Assembly: GCF_022376835.1 (NCBI RefSeq)
Contig: NZ_CP084606.1
Location: forward strand, 3,030,739 to 3,094,738
Reading direction: 5' to 3'
Length of the DNA: 64,000 nucleotides
Origin: Brucepastera parasyntrophica
GTDB taxonomy: Bacteria; Spirochaetota; Spirochaetia; Treponematales; Treponemataceae
Shown: positions 17,955 to 26,964 of the stretch, one piece after another
How the letters are laid out: each line of letters begins with the position of its first letter
How positions within the stretch are numbered: the stretch's first letter is position 1
Notes under the pieces: model-generated
Database searches by the model: none
Told to the model about the DNA's origin: nothing
What the model saw: the letters and a program-made list of their open reading frames with translations, nothing else
Program-made: the position numbers and the translations under genes

Positions 17955-19790
17955 ATGCAAAAAGCATCCATAAAAGAATTTCGGACACTGGGTCCGTACC
18001 TGAAACGGTATACCGGCCAATATCTGGTCGGTTTCTTCTTTCTTGTTCTGGTCGATATCTGTCAGATATTTATCCCGCAGTGCATCCGGCGGGCTGTTGA
18101 TTTGATTTCCTCGGGAACCTTCGATCTGAAATCCATCTACATGCTCAGCGGCGCAATTGTGGTCCTTGCGCTTGTTATTTCCGGCGGCCGGTTTTTATGG
18201 CGCTATTTTATACACGGATCCGCCCGCCGCATTGAAACGGAAATACGCGACAAACTTTTTGCCCATATGCTGACGCTGTCCTACGATTTTTACCAGAAGA
18301 ACAAAATAGGCGATCTCATGGCCAGGGCCACCAATGATCTGAATGCCGTGCGGATGGCAATCGGAATGGGTCTGGTTTCATTTATAGACGGAACTGTTAT
18401 GGCCGCCGCGGTATTGGTTATCATTTTTATCCAGAACCCCCAGACCGCAGCCTTTGCCGTTCTTCCGCTGCCCCTGATAACTATTTTAATCATGCTTTTC
18501 GGCGGCGCTGTCGGCCGGCGTTTTTTCCGCGTTCAGGAAACCTATTCGGCCATGAGCGATACGGTTCAGGAAACCTTTGCCGGAATACGGGTTATAAAAT
18601 CCTTTGTTAAGGAATGGTGGTTTATAAAAAAATTCGCGGATACAAACGAAGATTACAAACAGGCGAACATGGTCCTGGTACGTATTTTCGGGGTATTTTT
18701 TCCGCTTATATCTTTTTTGTCCGGGCTGACCACAATTATCATACTCCTGGTCGGCGGTTCAAAAGTTATAGAAGGGACCATGAGCGCGGGCGATCTTGCG
18801 GCCTTCTTTATGTATATGCAAATGCTCATTTGGCCCATGCTGGGAATCGGTTTTACCATTAATATGATGCAGCGCGGCGCCGTAAGCCTCGCGCGCATTA
18901 ATGCGATTTTCAATGAAAAACCGTCAATTGCCTCTCCGGAATTTCCGGTAAACCCGGAAACCGTGCCCCTGTCATCCGCTGACCCGGCCATACAGGTCAC
19001 TAAAATGGATTTCACCTATAAAACGGAAGCTGAGGACGGCAAAGTTCCCGAGCAGGTCCTTCGTGATGTTAATGCCTGTATCCGGAACGGAATGATTGTC
19101 GGAGTTCTTGGAAAAACCGGCTCCGGAAAATCAACGTTTTTGAAAACCCTGATGAGGATGATTGATCCTCCGTCCGGTACTGTATTTGTCAAAAACATAG
19201 ATGTGCGTGACTGGGACCTTGCCGAGCTAAGAAAACAATACGGCGTTACGCCCCAGGACACCTATCTGTTCTCTGATTCAATAAAAAACAACATAGCCTA
19301 TGGCATAGAAAACTCCGGCGAAGAAAATGACGCCGTTCTCCTGGAAGCCGCGGAGCTTTCCGCAATCGCAGGAGATCTGAAAGAATTCACCAATGGCTGG
19401 GACACCGTAGTAGGGGAGCGCGGGCTTACATTATCCGGGGGACAGAAACAGCGGGTCGCAATTGCCAGGGCTCTCGCGCGGGACCCGGAAATCCTGGTGC
19501 TTGATGACGCCCTGTCCGCAGTTGACGCGGAAACGGAGCGCCGTATTCTTGACAATCTCATGGAAAAGCGGAAAGGCCGGACAACCATTATTGTGTCTCA
19601 CCGGGTTTCAACGCTGCAGAATACCGATTATGTGATTGTGCTGGAAAACGGCAGGATTTCCGAAAGCGGAACGCCCGGACAGCTTATGATCCATAAGGGC
19701 TTTTTTGCGCGCATGGCCCAGCTCCAGCGGCTTGAAGGTCCGGATGGTACTGCGGAATTCGGCGGAGACCCGGAGGAAATTAATGGCTGA
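17955..19790 (+). CDS. ABC exporter subunit with degenerate Walker B
   Basis: A 611-residue half-transporter: six transmembrane helices in residues 15-310 and a C-terminal nucleotide-binding domain. Walker A GKTGSGKST, Q-loop VTPQDTYLFSD, signature LSGGQKQR, Walker B ILVLDDALSAVD and H-loop IVSHRVSTL. The catalytic Glu after Walker B is replaced by Asp, while the signature is canonical. The downstream partner shows the reverse pattern, the mark of heterodimeric exporters with one dead ATP site (as in Thermotoga TM287/288). Substrate unknown: drugs, lipids or peptides. AAGGA is 7 bases before the ATG. Confidence 0.92.
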   Translation: MQKASIKEFRTLGPYLKRYTGQYLVGFFFLVLVDICQIFIPQCIRRAVDLISSGTFDLKSIYMLSGAIVVLALVISGGRFLWRYFIHGSARRIETEIRDKLFAHMLTLSYDFYQKNKIGDLMARATNDLNAVRMAIGMGLVSFIDGTVMAAAVLVIIFIQNPQTAAFAVLPLPLITILIMLFGGAVGRRFFRVQETYSAMSDTVQETFAGIRVIKSFVKEWWFIKKFADTNEDYKQANMVLVRIFGVFFPLISFLSGLTTIIILLVGGSKVIEGTMSAGDLAAFFMYMQMLIWPMLGIGFTINMMQRGAVSLARINAIFNEKPSIASPEFPVNPETVPLSSADPAIQVTKMDFTYKTEAEDGKVPEQVLRDVNACIRNGMIVGVLGKTGSGKSTFLKTLMRMIDPPSGTVFVKNIDVRDWDLAELRKQYGVTPQDTYLFSDSIKNNIAYGIENSGEENDAVLLEAAELSAIAGDLKEFTNGWDTVVGERGLTLSGGQKQRVAIARALARDPEILVLDDALSAVDAETERRILDNLMEKRKGRTTIIVSHRVSTLQNTDYVIVLENGRISESGTPGQLMIHKGFFARMAQLQRLEGPDGTAEFGGDPEEING

Positions 19791-21903
19791 ATATTTTGAA
19801 GTCGAAGATGTGGTAAAAGAATATGACAGCCGCATTTTCAAACGCATACTTTCATACGTGAAGCCTTACCGGGCCCTTACAGTGGCGGCTATTCTCGCGC
19901 TGGCACTTTCAACTGTGGGCGAACTTCTGATGCCGGTAATGATACAGCGGATTATTGATACCGTCATAATGGCAAAATATACGGCGGTCAATATGGTCGC
20001 GTTTAACAGTAACAAAAAGACGCTGTCACCGGAAGCGATTTTAGCGGTGGAACATTTCCGGGACGCTGACGATTCGGAGATGATAGGCGACCGGCTGTTT
20101 TTTCCGCAGGGAAATAAAAGCGCGATGACAAAAAAAACGGAGACCGAGTTAACCGCCGCCCATATAGTCGACGGTGACGATTGGTATCTGTTTTCCTATG
20201 AAAAGGAATCCGCCGTGCGGGACCTGGTTTTGAGCCGCCAGGATATATTTTCCTGTTCGTCCTGTACCAGCGCTATCCATCTGGATGATTTGTACACACT
20301 CAGCCCGGCTGAGGTCAGGCTTGTCCGGGGCGGAGATCTGTCCTTTATATGGTATGCGGTGATTTTCTTTTTCATAATCCTGTCCATCGTATTTCTTGCG
20401 ACCTTTGTACAGACATGGACAACCTCGCTTATCGGACAGCGGGTTATGGAAGATATACGCCTCGCCCTTTTCAAAAAAACAGCGGGACAGTCTACCGATT
20501 TTCTGTCGAGGCACCCTGTGGGCCGTATTGTTACCAGACTGACCGGTGATGTTGAAACAATAAATGAATTTTTTACCTCGGTGCTTGTGGCCTTTTTAAA
20601 GGACTTATCGATAATGATCGGGGTCCTTATCACCATCTTCTTTATTTCCCCGAAGCTCGCGCTGGTCACGGTTATAACCCTTCCTCCGGTATTTATTACC
20701 GCCGCGATCAGCAGAATAAAAGCCAGGGACGCCTTCAGAAGGCAGCGGACTGCTTCCTCCCGGGTTAACTCATACCTGTCTGAACGCCTTTCCGGAGTGC
20801 AGGTGGTACAGCTTTTCGGACAGGAAAAAAAGAGCTCCGCCCAGTTCGGTGAACGCAATACTGAACTTTTGAACGCGAACCTGAGCGAAATGTATGTTTT
20901 TTCCACGTTCCGCCCGATTATAGATTTTTTTGCCAATCTCACCATTGCCATTGTTATTGCGGTGGGAAGTTCCCTTGCCTTTAATATTTCCCTTTCCATC
21001 GGCGTTCTGATCGCCTTTATCGGGCTGGTCCAAATGTTCTACAATCCGGTACAGGATATAGCTGAAAAGTATACTCTGCTCCAGTCGGCCATGGCCGGGG
21101 GCGAGCGTGTTTTCAAGCTGCTCGATACCGAAGAATCCATACCTGATACAGGAACCCGTGAAATAAAGGAAATGCTCCGCGGGCATATCACCTTTAAGGA
21201 TGTCCGTTTTTCATATAACAAGGGAGAAGAAATTCTCAAAGGTCTCAGTTTTACCGTGAACCCGGGAGAAATGGTTGCCATTGTCGGTTATACCGGCGCC
21301 GGAAAAACCACTATAATAAATGTACTCTCGCGGTTATGGGATATTGACTCGGGTGAAATACTCCTGGACGGCATCCCCATACAGGACATTCCCCTCGATG
21401 AGGTCAGGCGTTCAATCCTGCCCGTGCTTCAGGATGTGTTTCTCTTTTCCGGCACGGTTGCCGACAACATCAAGCTTGGACTTTCCCTCTCCGATGAGGA
21501 GGTTGAAAAAGCGGCCCGGGCTGTTCACGCCCATGAATTCATATCCCGGCTTCCCGAAGGATATAATACCATCCTGTCCGAAGGGGCCACAAACATTTCC
21601 TCGGGCCAGAGACAGCTTATCAGTTTTGCGCGGGTTATAGCCCATAATCCTTCTATCGTTATTCTTGACGAAGCCACAAGCTCCATCGATACCGAAACCG
21701 AGCACCTCATTCAGCTCGGTATCCAGGAAGTACTGTCCGGCCGGACTTCCATTGTTATCGCGCACCGCCTGTCCACCATCAAACATGCCGACCGTATTCT
21801 GGTGTTGTCCGGTGGCTCTCTTGTGGAAGAAGGGAACCATCAGGAACTCATTGAAAAGAACGGACTCTACGCGAAACTCTACCGGCTGCAGTATGAGGAA
21901 TAG
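19783..21903 (+). CDS. ABC exporter subunit, partner of the preceding gene
   Basis: From ATG 19783 (GGAGG upstream, 8-base overlap with its partner) the product is 706 residues. Between the first two helices lies an unusually long hydrophilic insert, about residues 60-190, containing a CSSC pair. Helices 2-6 follow, then the ATPase: Walker A GYTGAGKTT, signature ISSGQRQL (non-canonical), Walker B IVILDEATSSID with the catalytic Glu, and IAHRLSTI. Together with subunit 1 this gives one consensus and one degenerate ATP site. The large extracytoplasmic insert is typical of such partner subunits. Confidence 0.92.
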   Translation: MAEYFEVEDVVKEYDSRIFKRILSYVKPYRALTVAAILALALSTVGELLMPVMIQRIIDTVIMAKYTAVNMVAFNSNKKTLSPEAILAVEHFRDADDSEMIGDRLFFPQGNKSAMTKKTETELTAAHIVDGDDWYLFSYEKESAVRDLVLSRQDIFSCSSCTSAIHLDDLYTLSPAEVRLVRGGDLSFIWYAVIFFFIILSIVFLATFVQTWTTSLIGQRVMEDIRLALFKKTAGQSTDFLSRHPVGRIVTRLTGDVETINEFFTSVLVAFLKDLSIMIGVLITIFFISPKLALVTVITLPPVFITAAISRIKARDAFRRQRTASSRVNSYLSERLSGVQVVQLFGQEKKSSAQFGERNTELLNANLSEMYVFSTFRPIIDFFANLTIAIVIAVGSSLAFNISLSIGVLIAFIGLVQMFYNPVQDIAEKYTLLQSAMAGGERVFKLLDTEESIPDTGTREIKEMLRGHITFKDVRFSYNKGEEILKGLSFTVNPGEMVAIVGYTGAGKTTIINVLSRLWDIDSGEILLDGIPIQDIPLDEVRRSILPVLQDVFLFSGTVADNIKLGLSLSDEEVEKAARAVHAHEFISRLPEGYNTILSEGATNISSGQRQLISFARVIAHNPSIVILDEATSSIDTETEHLIQLGIQEVLSGRTSIVIAHRLSTIKHADRILVLSGGSLVEEGNHQELIEKNGLYAKLYRLQYEE

Positions 21904-21958
21904 GACTGCGTTATAGTATTACGCCTGGCTCTCCTGACAGCCCGGAGAGCGTCCTGTG

Positions 21959-23185
21959 TTACGCTCCCGTTTCCTTCCGGCCCAGCAGAAAGTCCCTGAC
22001 AAGGACCTGCCGTATGCCGTCTTCAATTCCCGTTTCACCGGTGCTGTTAATGCAGTATTTGGGCCAGGCGTCCCTGACGGCAAGCAGGGCCCTTTTTTTC
22101 CGTTCTATTGCCGCGGCCCCCGGACTTCCTCCTGTGACTTGAATATAAACCTTCCTGCCGTCCCGTCCGCAGATAAAACTGATATCCTCCCGAAGGTTGC
22201 GTCCGCAGTCGGTCCTCCCCCGCTGTATGTCCCAGCCGTCTTCCAGCAGTTTGAGAAAAACCAGATTTTCAATTGTCTGGTCCGCGCTTTTTAATGACCG
22301 GGTTTTTACAAAGGCGTTCCTGAGTCCGGTATCACCAAAATACCAGACCATGCCCGACGAAAGGAGTTTTCCGGCGTTAATATCAAAAACAGGCACCGGG
22401 GCCAACAGTCCAGCCTTTTTACAGTGGCTGAGATAGTCAAGCGCGGCCTGGGGTGAAATTGTTATGTGGTCCGCGGCCAGGGCTTCCCTGATCTGGCGGG
22501 CGCTTAAAACTTCTCCGGAAGAACGGGCCGCCAGCTCAAGAAGCGCGCGGATATGGCCGGGATTTCTTATATTTTTCCGTTCGATTATTTCAGTCAAAAT
22601 AAAGGAATCGGCAAGGAATGTTCTGAAATGTCCTGCTTCGGGCGATCCGGGCGGAAGGGCGTTATTCTCCGGCAGCCCTCCGCATTCGCCGTAATGCTCA
22701 AGAGAAGCGTGCGAATCCGGGATTTCATGCAGTTCAAGGAATTCCTGATATGAAAACGGAAGCAGATGGAGCAGGGCGGGCGAGGACTGTTCCGCGGCGG
22801 TTATGCCGTCAGCCATCTCGTCCGTTTCTTCAGCCGCGGTCAGTACAATGGTTACGGCATAGCTGCGGTGGATTTCCCGGACCGCGTCCGCTATATCTCC
22901 GATCCGGTCCGCGTTATCAATGAGCAGGGCGGAAGGACCGCTTCCCAGTTCCCTTGCTTTTGCAATGAGGTCCTTCCCCGTCCTGATATTCTCTCCGTCG
23001 GAAACCTGCACCACACGGAACGGCGGTCGGCCGCTGTCTTCCTGTGGTTTTTTCAGTTCCCGGGCCAGCTCGCCGAGAAATACGGACTTGCCGGAACCGT
23101 GCATTCCGGTTACGACAATGGTCCTGTGGCTGTCTTTCAGACTGAGTATCCGTTTCAGATACTTTTTTCTCTGAATATGCTTCAT
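21959..23185 (-). CDS. AAA_14/DUF4143-type ATPase
   Basis: About 408 residues. The N-terminal P-loop is VVTGMHGSGKSVFLGELAREL, followed by a Walker B-like ALLIDNADRIGD. A winged-helix region follows (ARQIREALAADHITISPQAALDYLSH), and then the DUF4143-like C-terminal nuclease-fold region (ENLVFLKLLEDGWDIQRGRTD). These ATPases are common, often mobile, and of unclear role. A minus-strand TATAAT at 23198-23193 would place the transcript start at about ATG 23185, so a leaderless mRNA is possible; ATG 23194 is an alternative. It diverges from leuA. Confidence 0.8.
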   Translation of the reverse strand: MKHIQRKKYLKRILSLKDSHRTIVVTGMHGSGKSVFLGELARELKKPQEDSGRPPFRVVQVSDGENIRTGKDLIAKARELGSGPSALLIDNADRIGDIADAVREIHRSYAVTIVLTAAEETDEMADGITAAEQSSPALLHLLPFSYQEFLELHEIPDSHASLEHYGECGGLPENNALPPGSPEAGHFRTFLADSFILTEIIERKNIRNPGHIRALLELAARSSGEVLSARQIREALAADHITISPQAALDYLSHCKKAGLLAPVPVFDINAGKLLSSGMVWYFGDTGLRNAFVKTRSLKSADQTIENLVFLKLLEDGWDIQRGRTDCGRNLREDISFICGRDGRKVYIQVTGGSPGAAAIERKKRALLAVRDAWPKYCINSTGETGIEDGIRQVLVRDFLLGRKETGA

Positions 23186-23321
23186 ATTATCCATTATAAC
23201 AGACAATATAAAGAAAATAAAGTAATTGTCTTGTATAAAAGACAAAAATTGACAAAATTAAGCCAAATAATGGTTTTTCTTTATTATGATTTATGTTTTA
23301 ATACCCTTGTTCACATTAAAA

Positions 23322-23338
23322 GGAAGTACAGGACTTCC
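23322..23338 (+). other. Small stem-loop ahead of the leuA ribosome site
   Basis: GGAAGT, a 5-nt loop and ACTTCC, ending 3 bases before AGGAG of leuA. It could affect translation. No Leu-rich leader peptide was found here. Confidence 0.4.
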
Positions 23339-23351
23339 GAAGGAGTAACTA

Positions 23352-24893
23352 ATGGCAAGACGGATTAAAATTTTCGACACAACATTGCGCGACGGCGAAC
23401 AGTCGCCGGGCTGCAGCATGAATCTGAAAGACAAACTTGATGTTGCGGAAAGTCTTGCGCTTCTCGGGGTTGATATAATTGAAGCCGGTTTCGCGATTTG
23501 CAGTCCCGGCGATTTTCAGTCCGTACAGGCGATTTCCCGTCAGGTCAGGGGCGTAACTGTCGCTTCCCTTGCCCGTGCAACGGAAAAGGATATTGACGCC
23601 GCCTGGGACGCTGTCCGCGACGCGGAAAACCCCAGAATCCATATTTTTCTGGCGACCAGTCCCATTCATATGGAATATAAGCTGAAGAAGACTCCTGATC
23701 AGGTGTTTGAAATCGCCAAAACCATGGCAGCTTACGCCAGGAACAAGTGCGGCGACATTGAATTTTCGCTTGAAGACGCATCCCGCTCCGATCCGGCCTT
23801 TATGTACCGGATTATCGAGGCCGTTATAAACGCCGGAGCTTCTACCATTAATATTCCCGATACGGTCGGTTATGCCGAACCCGAGGAATTCGCAGGAATC
23901 ATCAGGGGCATAAAGGAAAATGTCCCGAACATTGACAGGGCTGTTATTTCAGTCCATTGCCATAATGATCTCGGTCTGGCTGTGGCGAACAGTCTTGCCG
24001 CGGTTCGGGCTGGGGCCGATCAGGTTGAATGTACGATTAACGGTTTGGGCGAGCGGGCGGGGAATACCTCCCTTGAGGAAGTTGTCATGAACCTGCATAC
24101 GCGGAAGGATTACTTTGACGTCGTCACCGGAATTGACACGACAAAGATTTACCAGACTTCAAAAAAGGTTTCCAAGGCGACCGGGGTCAGGTGCCAGCCG
24201 AACAAGGCTGTTGTCGGCGAAAATGCCTTTGCCCATGAGTCGGGGATCCACCAGCATGGTGTTCTCGCGAACCGGGCCACTTATGAAATCATGACTCCTG
24301 AATCCATCGGTCTGCCCCATAACAAGATGGTCCTCGGCAAGCATTCAGGCAGGCACGCCCTTGAGGAGCGGCTGTCCTATCTCGGTTATCAGGTTTCGGA
24401 AGATCAGCTTAACAGGATCTTTACCGATTTCAAGGACCTGGCTGACAAGAAAAAAACGGTTTCGGACCGGGACATTGAGGCCCTTGTTTCGGGCGCCCAC
24501 GGAGGAATCCCTGAGTATTACAAGCTTGACCGCTTTGTCATTAATTCAGGTTCTTCGATTACCTCCACAGCTATTGTCCGGCTTAAGGTAAAGGACGGTT
24601 CTCTTGTGGAAAAGGTAGCCATCGGTGACGGCCCTATTGACGCCTCCCTCAACGCGGTGGATAAGATAATAGGCGGCTCGGAAATCAAACTGGAAGACTT
24701 TTCCCTTCAGATTGTCGATGCCGTTGATACCGGGGCCGACGCTCAGGGCGAGACCTATATGCGGATAACCCGGGACGGGCGGACCTGGAACGGAAACGGG
24801 GTTTCGACCGATGTGGTCGAGTCCGGAATCAAGGCTTATCTGTCGGCAATAAACGCGATGACTTACGAGCTGGAAGGAGCCGAAAAGATATAA
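23352..24893 (+). CDS. leuA: 2-isopropylmalate synthase
   Basis: Condenses 2-oxoisovalerate with acetyl-CoA, the first step to leucine. A 513-residue product with the HMGL-like barrel signature IFDTTLRDGEQSPGCSM, IPDTVGYAEPEEF, the metal-binding HCHNDLGLAVANSLAAVRAGA, GLGERAGNTSLEEV and HESGIHQHGVL. The C-terminal regulatory domain (about 380-513) carries the leucine feedback site in this family. AGGAG is 7 bases before the ATG. It heads the leu/ilv region and differs from the adjacent citramalate synthase, which has HKAGMHIDAV at the same place. Confidence 0.95.
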   Translation: MARRIKIFDTTLRDGEQSPGCSMNLKDKLDVAESLALLGVDIIEAGFAICSPGDFQSVQAISRQVRGVTVASLARATEKDIDAAWDAVRDAENPRIHIFLATSPIHMEYKLKKTPDQVFEIAKTMAAYARNKCGDIEFSLEDASRSDPAFMYRIIEAVINAGASTINIPDTVGYAEPEEFAGIIRGIKENVPNIDRAVISVHCHNDLGLAVANSLAAVRAGADQVECTINGLGERAGNTSLEEVVMNLHTRKDYFDVVTGIDTTKIYQTSKKVSKATGVRCQPNKAVVGENAFAHESGIHQHGVLANRATYEIMTPESIGLPHNKMVLGKHSGRHALEERLSYLGYQVSEDQLNRIFTDFKDLADKKKTVSDRDIEALVSGAHGGIPEYYKLDRFVINSGSSITSTAIVRLKVKDGSLVEKVAIGDGPIDASLNAVDKIIGGSEIKLEDFSLQIVDAVDTGADAQGETYMRITRDGRTWNGNGVSTDVVESGIKAYLSAINAMTYELEGAEKI

Positions 24894-24915
24894 TTTTTTT
24901 CCTGGTTTATCTGTG

Positions 24916-25019
24916 TAGTCAAATAATCTCGCATTATTTGACTATTTCCGATTATAAGTGTTTCTGATATAAAGAATTAGTTAATTCTTTGTATCAGAAA
25001 CTTACATTAAAGGAGTATA
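24916..25019 (+). repeat. R1 element, copy 4
   Basis: AT palindrome with a modified centre (AGTCAAATAAT-ctcgc-ATTATTTGACT) at 24916-24945, 42-nt hairpin at 24960-25001, and the tail TTACATTAAAGGAGTAT. Instead of ATG the tail is followed by a T-run and then ATG 25034, the start of a short ORF coupled to cimA. Confidence 0.88.
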
Positions 25020-25033
25020 CTTTTTTTTGAAGT

Positions 25034-25108
25034 ATGCGTAAACTCAGAAGTGCCGGTGTCCGCCGGGCTGCTGCGGCGCCGGACAGAAATATGCGGAGAA
25101 GTGCATGA
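25034..25108 (+). CDS. Possible 24-codon upstream ORF coupled to cimA
   Basis: ATG 25034 to TGA 25106-25108, giving an Arg/Ala-rich peptide (RKLRSAGVRRAAAAPDR after the Met). The stop overlaps the cimA start as ATGA. The R1 Shine-Dalgarno tail lies 15-20 bases upstream, longer than ideal. No run of Ile, Val or Leu codons, so it does not look like a classical attenuator peptide. Real translation is uncertain. Confidence 0.3.
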   Translation: MRKLRSAGVRRAAAAPDRNMRRSA

Positions 25109-26718
25109 CTAAAACAGACAGTGACAGTTTTCTACAAAAAGTCCATATATTCGATTCCACCCTTCGTGACGGGGCGCAGGGTGAGGGCATAAGTTTTTCA
25201 GTCCAGGATAAAATCCATATTGTGCAGGCCCTTGATGAACTGGGCGTCGCCTTTATCGAGGCGGGAAATCCCGGTTCAAACCCGAAAGACCTCGAGTTTT
25301 TCGGCGAGCTGAAAAAACTCAATCTGAAGTATTCAAAAATTGTTGCCTTCGGGTCGACCCGCCGCAAGGACATTTCCGCGCAGGACGACGCCAATCTGCG
25401 CAGCCTTCTGGTCGCGGAAACCGAATATGTGGCTATTTTCGGCAAAACCTGGGACTTCCATGTTACTGAAATTCTCCGGGCACCCCTGGAAGAAAATATT
25501 GCCATGATATATGACACCATGCAGTTTCTTGCCGGCCAGGGCCGGAAGATTGTGTATGACGCCGAGCATTTTTTTGACGGTTACAAGGCGAATCCGGAAT
25601 ACGCAATGAAAACCCTGAAGGCCGCGGTTGACGGCGGCGCGTCGATACTGGTCCTTTGTGATACGAACGGCGGGACCCTCCCCGATACCGTGGAGGAACT
25701 GACCGCTCTTGTAAAAAAGGAATTCGGCATTCCGGTGGGTATCCACTGCCACAATGACGCAGGGCTGGCTGTAGCGAATTCCCTGTTTGCGGTAAAGGGC
25801 GGGGCCAGCCAGGTCCAGGGGACCCTTCTCGGGTTCGGCGAGCGTACCGGAAACGCGAATCTGTCGACAATTATCCCTAATCTTGAACTGAAAATGCATA
25901 TGCCCTGCCTTCCTGAGGGAAAACTTGCTCTGCTTACTCCTATTTCCCTTCGCGTTTCTGAAATTGCCAATATTACGCCCGAAGGCGGCATGCCCTTTGT
26001 CGGCAGCAATGCCTTTGCCCATAAGGCCGGTATGCATATTGACGCGGTGACTAAAAATCCCACTGCCTATGAACATATTACGCCTGATTCTGTCGGAAAC
26101 GAGAGGACCTTCCTTATGAGCGAGGTCGCGGGCAGGTCCATGATAATTGAAAAAATACGGAAGTTTGATCACAGCATAAAAAAAGACAGCCCGGTCGCTT
26201 CCCAGATAGTGACAAGGGTAAAGGAACTTGAACATCAGGGATATCAGTTTGAAGGTGCCGAGGGCAGTTTCGAACTTCTGGTGCGGAAAAATATGGGAAA
26301 ATACAAACCCTTCTTTGATCTGCATTATTACAAGGTTATAGGCGAGCAGCCGGTTGACGGAAATGAAAATACCGCTTTTGCCCAGATAAAAATCGAGGTC
26401 GAAAGCGAAATGTCCATTACAGCCGGGGAAGGCGACGGTCCGGTTCATGCCCTTGATATTGCCCTGCGTCATGGTCTGGAACGCTTTTATCCCGCAGTCC
26501 GCCATATCCGGCTGACCGACTTTAAGGTCCGCGTTCTGGACTCCAAGAGCGCCACGGCCGCCAAGGTAAGAGTATTGATTGAATCCACAGACGGAGAAGC
26601 TGTCTGGTCCACGGTCGGGGTTTCAGCCGACCTTATTGAGGCCTCCTGGCTTGCCCTGGTTGATTCATTTGAATACAAACTTATCAGCGATATGGAAAAG
26701 AGGCTCGGACACAGCTGA
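25105..26718 (+). CDS. cimA: (R)-citramalate synthase
   Basis: Condenses pyruvate and acetyl-CoA to citramalate, the threonine-independent entry to isoleucine. A 537-residue member of the LeuA-like family: IFDSTLRDGAQGEGISFSV, ALDELGVAFIEAGNPGSNP, LCDTNGGTLPDTVEEL, HCHNDAGLAVANSLFAVKGGA, GFGERTGNANLSTIIPNLELKM and HKAGMHIDAV. The spacing and the GERTGNANL block match CimA rather than LeuA. The C-terminal domain (from about 400) is the regulatory region. GGAG is 6 bases before the ATG. No threonine deaminase gene is seen in the window, consistent with this route. Confidence 0.9.
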   Translation: MTKTDSDSFLQKVHIFDSTLRDGAQGEGISFSVQDKIHIVQALDELGVAFIEAGNPGSNPKDLEFFGELKKLNLKYSKIVAFGSTRRKDISAQDDANLRSLLVAETEYVAIFGKTWDFHVTEILRAPLEENIAMIYDTMQFLAGQGRKIVYDAEHFFDGYKANPEYAMKTLKAAVDGGASILVLCDTNGGTLPDTVEELTALVKKEFGIPVGIHCHNDAGLAVANSLFAVKGGASQVQGTLLGFGERTGNANLSTIIPNLELKMHMPCLPEGKLALLTPISLRVSEIANITPEGGMPFVGSNAFAHKAGMHIDAVTKNPTAYEHITPDSVGNERTFLMSEVAGRSMIIEKIRKFDHSIKKDSPVASQIVTRVKELEHQGYQFEGAEGSFELLVRKNMGKYKPFFDLHYYKVIGEQPVDGNENTAFAQIKIEVESEMSITAGEGDGPVHALDIALRHGLERFYPAVRHIRLTDFKVRVLDSKSATAAKVRVLIESTDGEAVWSTVGVSADLIEASWLALVDSFEYKLISDMEKRLGHS

Positions 26719-26737
26719 TTAAGCATGACTTAATCAG
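26715..26737 (+). other. Stem-loop over the cimA stop codon
   Basis: CTGATTAAG, 5 bases and CTTAATCAG. It includes the stop TGA and is followed by a weak T stretch only. The 14-mer GGACACAGCTGATT at the gene end recurs at 26748-26761. The hairpin resembles one after ilvD (32184-32212). Confidence 0.45.
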
Positions 26738-26964
26738 CGTTTCCCATGGACACAGCTGATTTCCGCCGATCATCCTTTCCGGGCAGAAGTTTGCAGTTTA
26801 TTGTAAATTATGCGTGAAAAAACGGTCCGGCACTTTACACTGATACTATTTCAGTAGTATTATTTTTATAAATACTGCATTGTATTTAACTATAATTAAA
26901 ACGCCAGTTTGGCACATTCGGCAGGCCGGAAAACAGCGGCTCTGCCTGAATTCGGAGGAAAGTT

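Noticed and set aside
20196..20999. 267-codon minus-strand frame inside the second ABC exporter gene
   Set aside because: Shadow of a well-conserved coding frame with basic, low-complexity translation.
25333..26505. 390-codon open frame on the minus strand opposite cimA
   Set aside because: Complementary to conserved CimA codons, no ribosome site, no recognisable protein features.
26748..26860. Possible Leu/Ile leader peptides before leuC (for example a 15-residue ORF ending HFTLILFQ)
   Set aside because: Too few regulatory codons, no Shine-Dalgarno sequence and no terminator/antiterminator pair, unlike the aroF leader.
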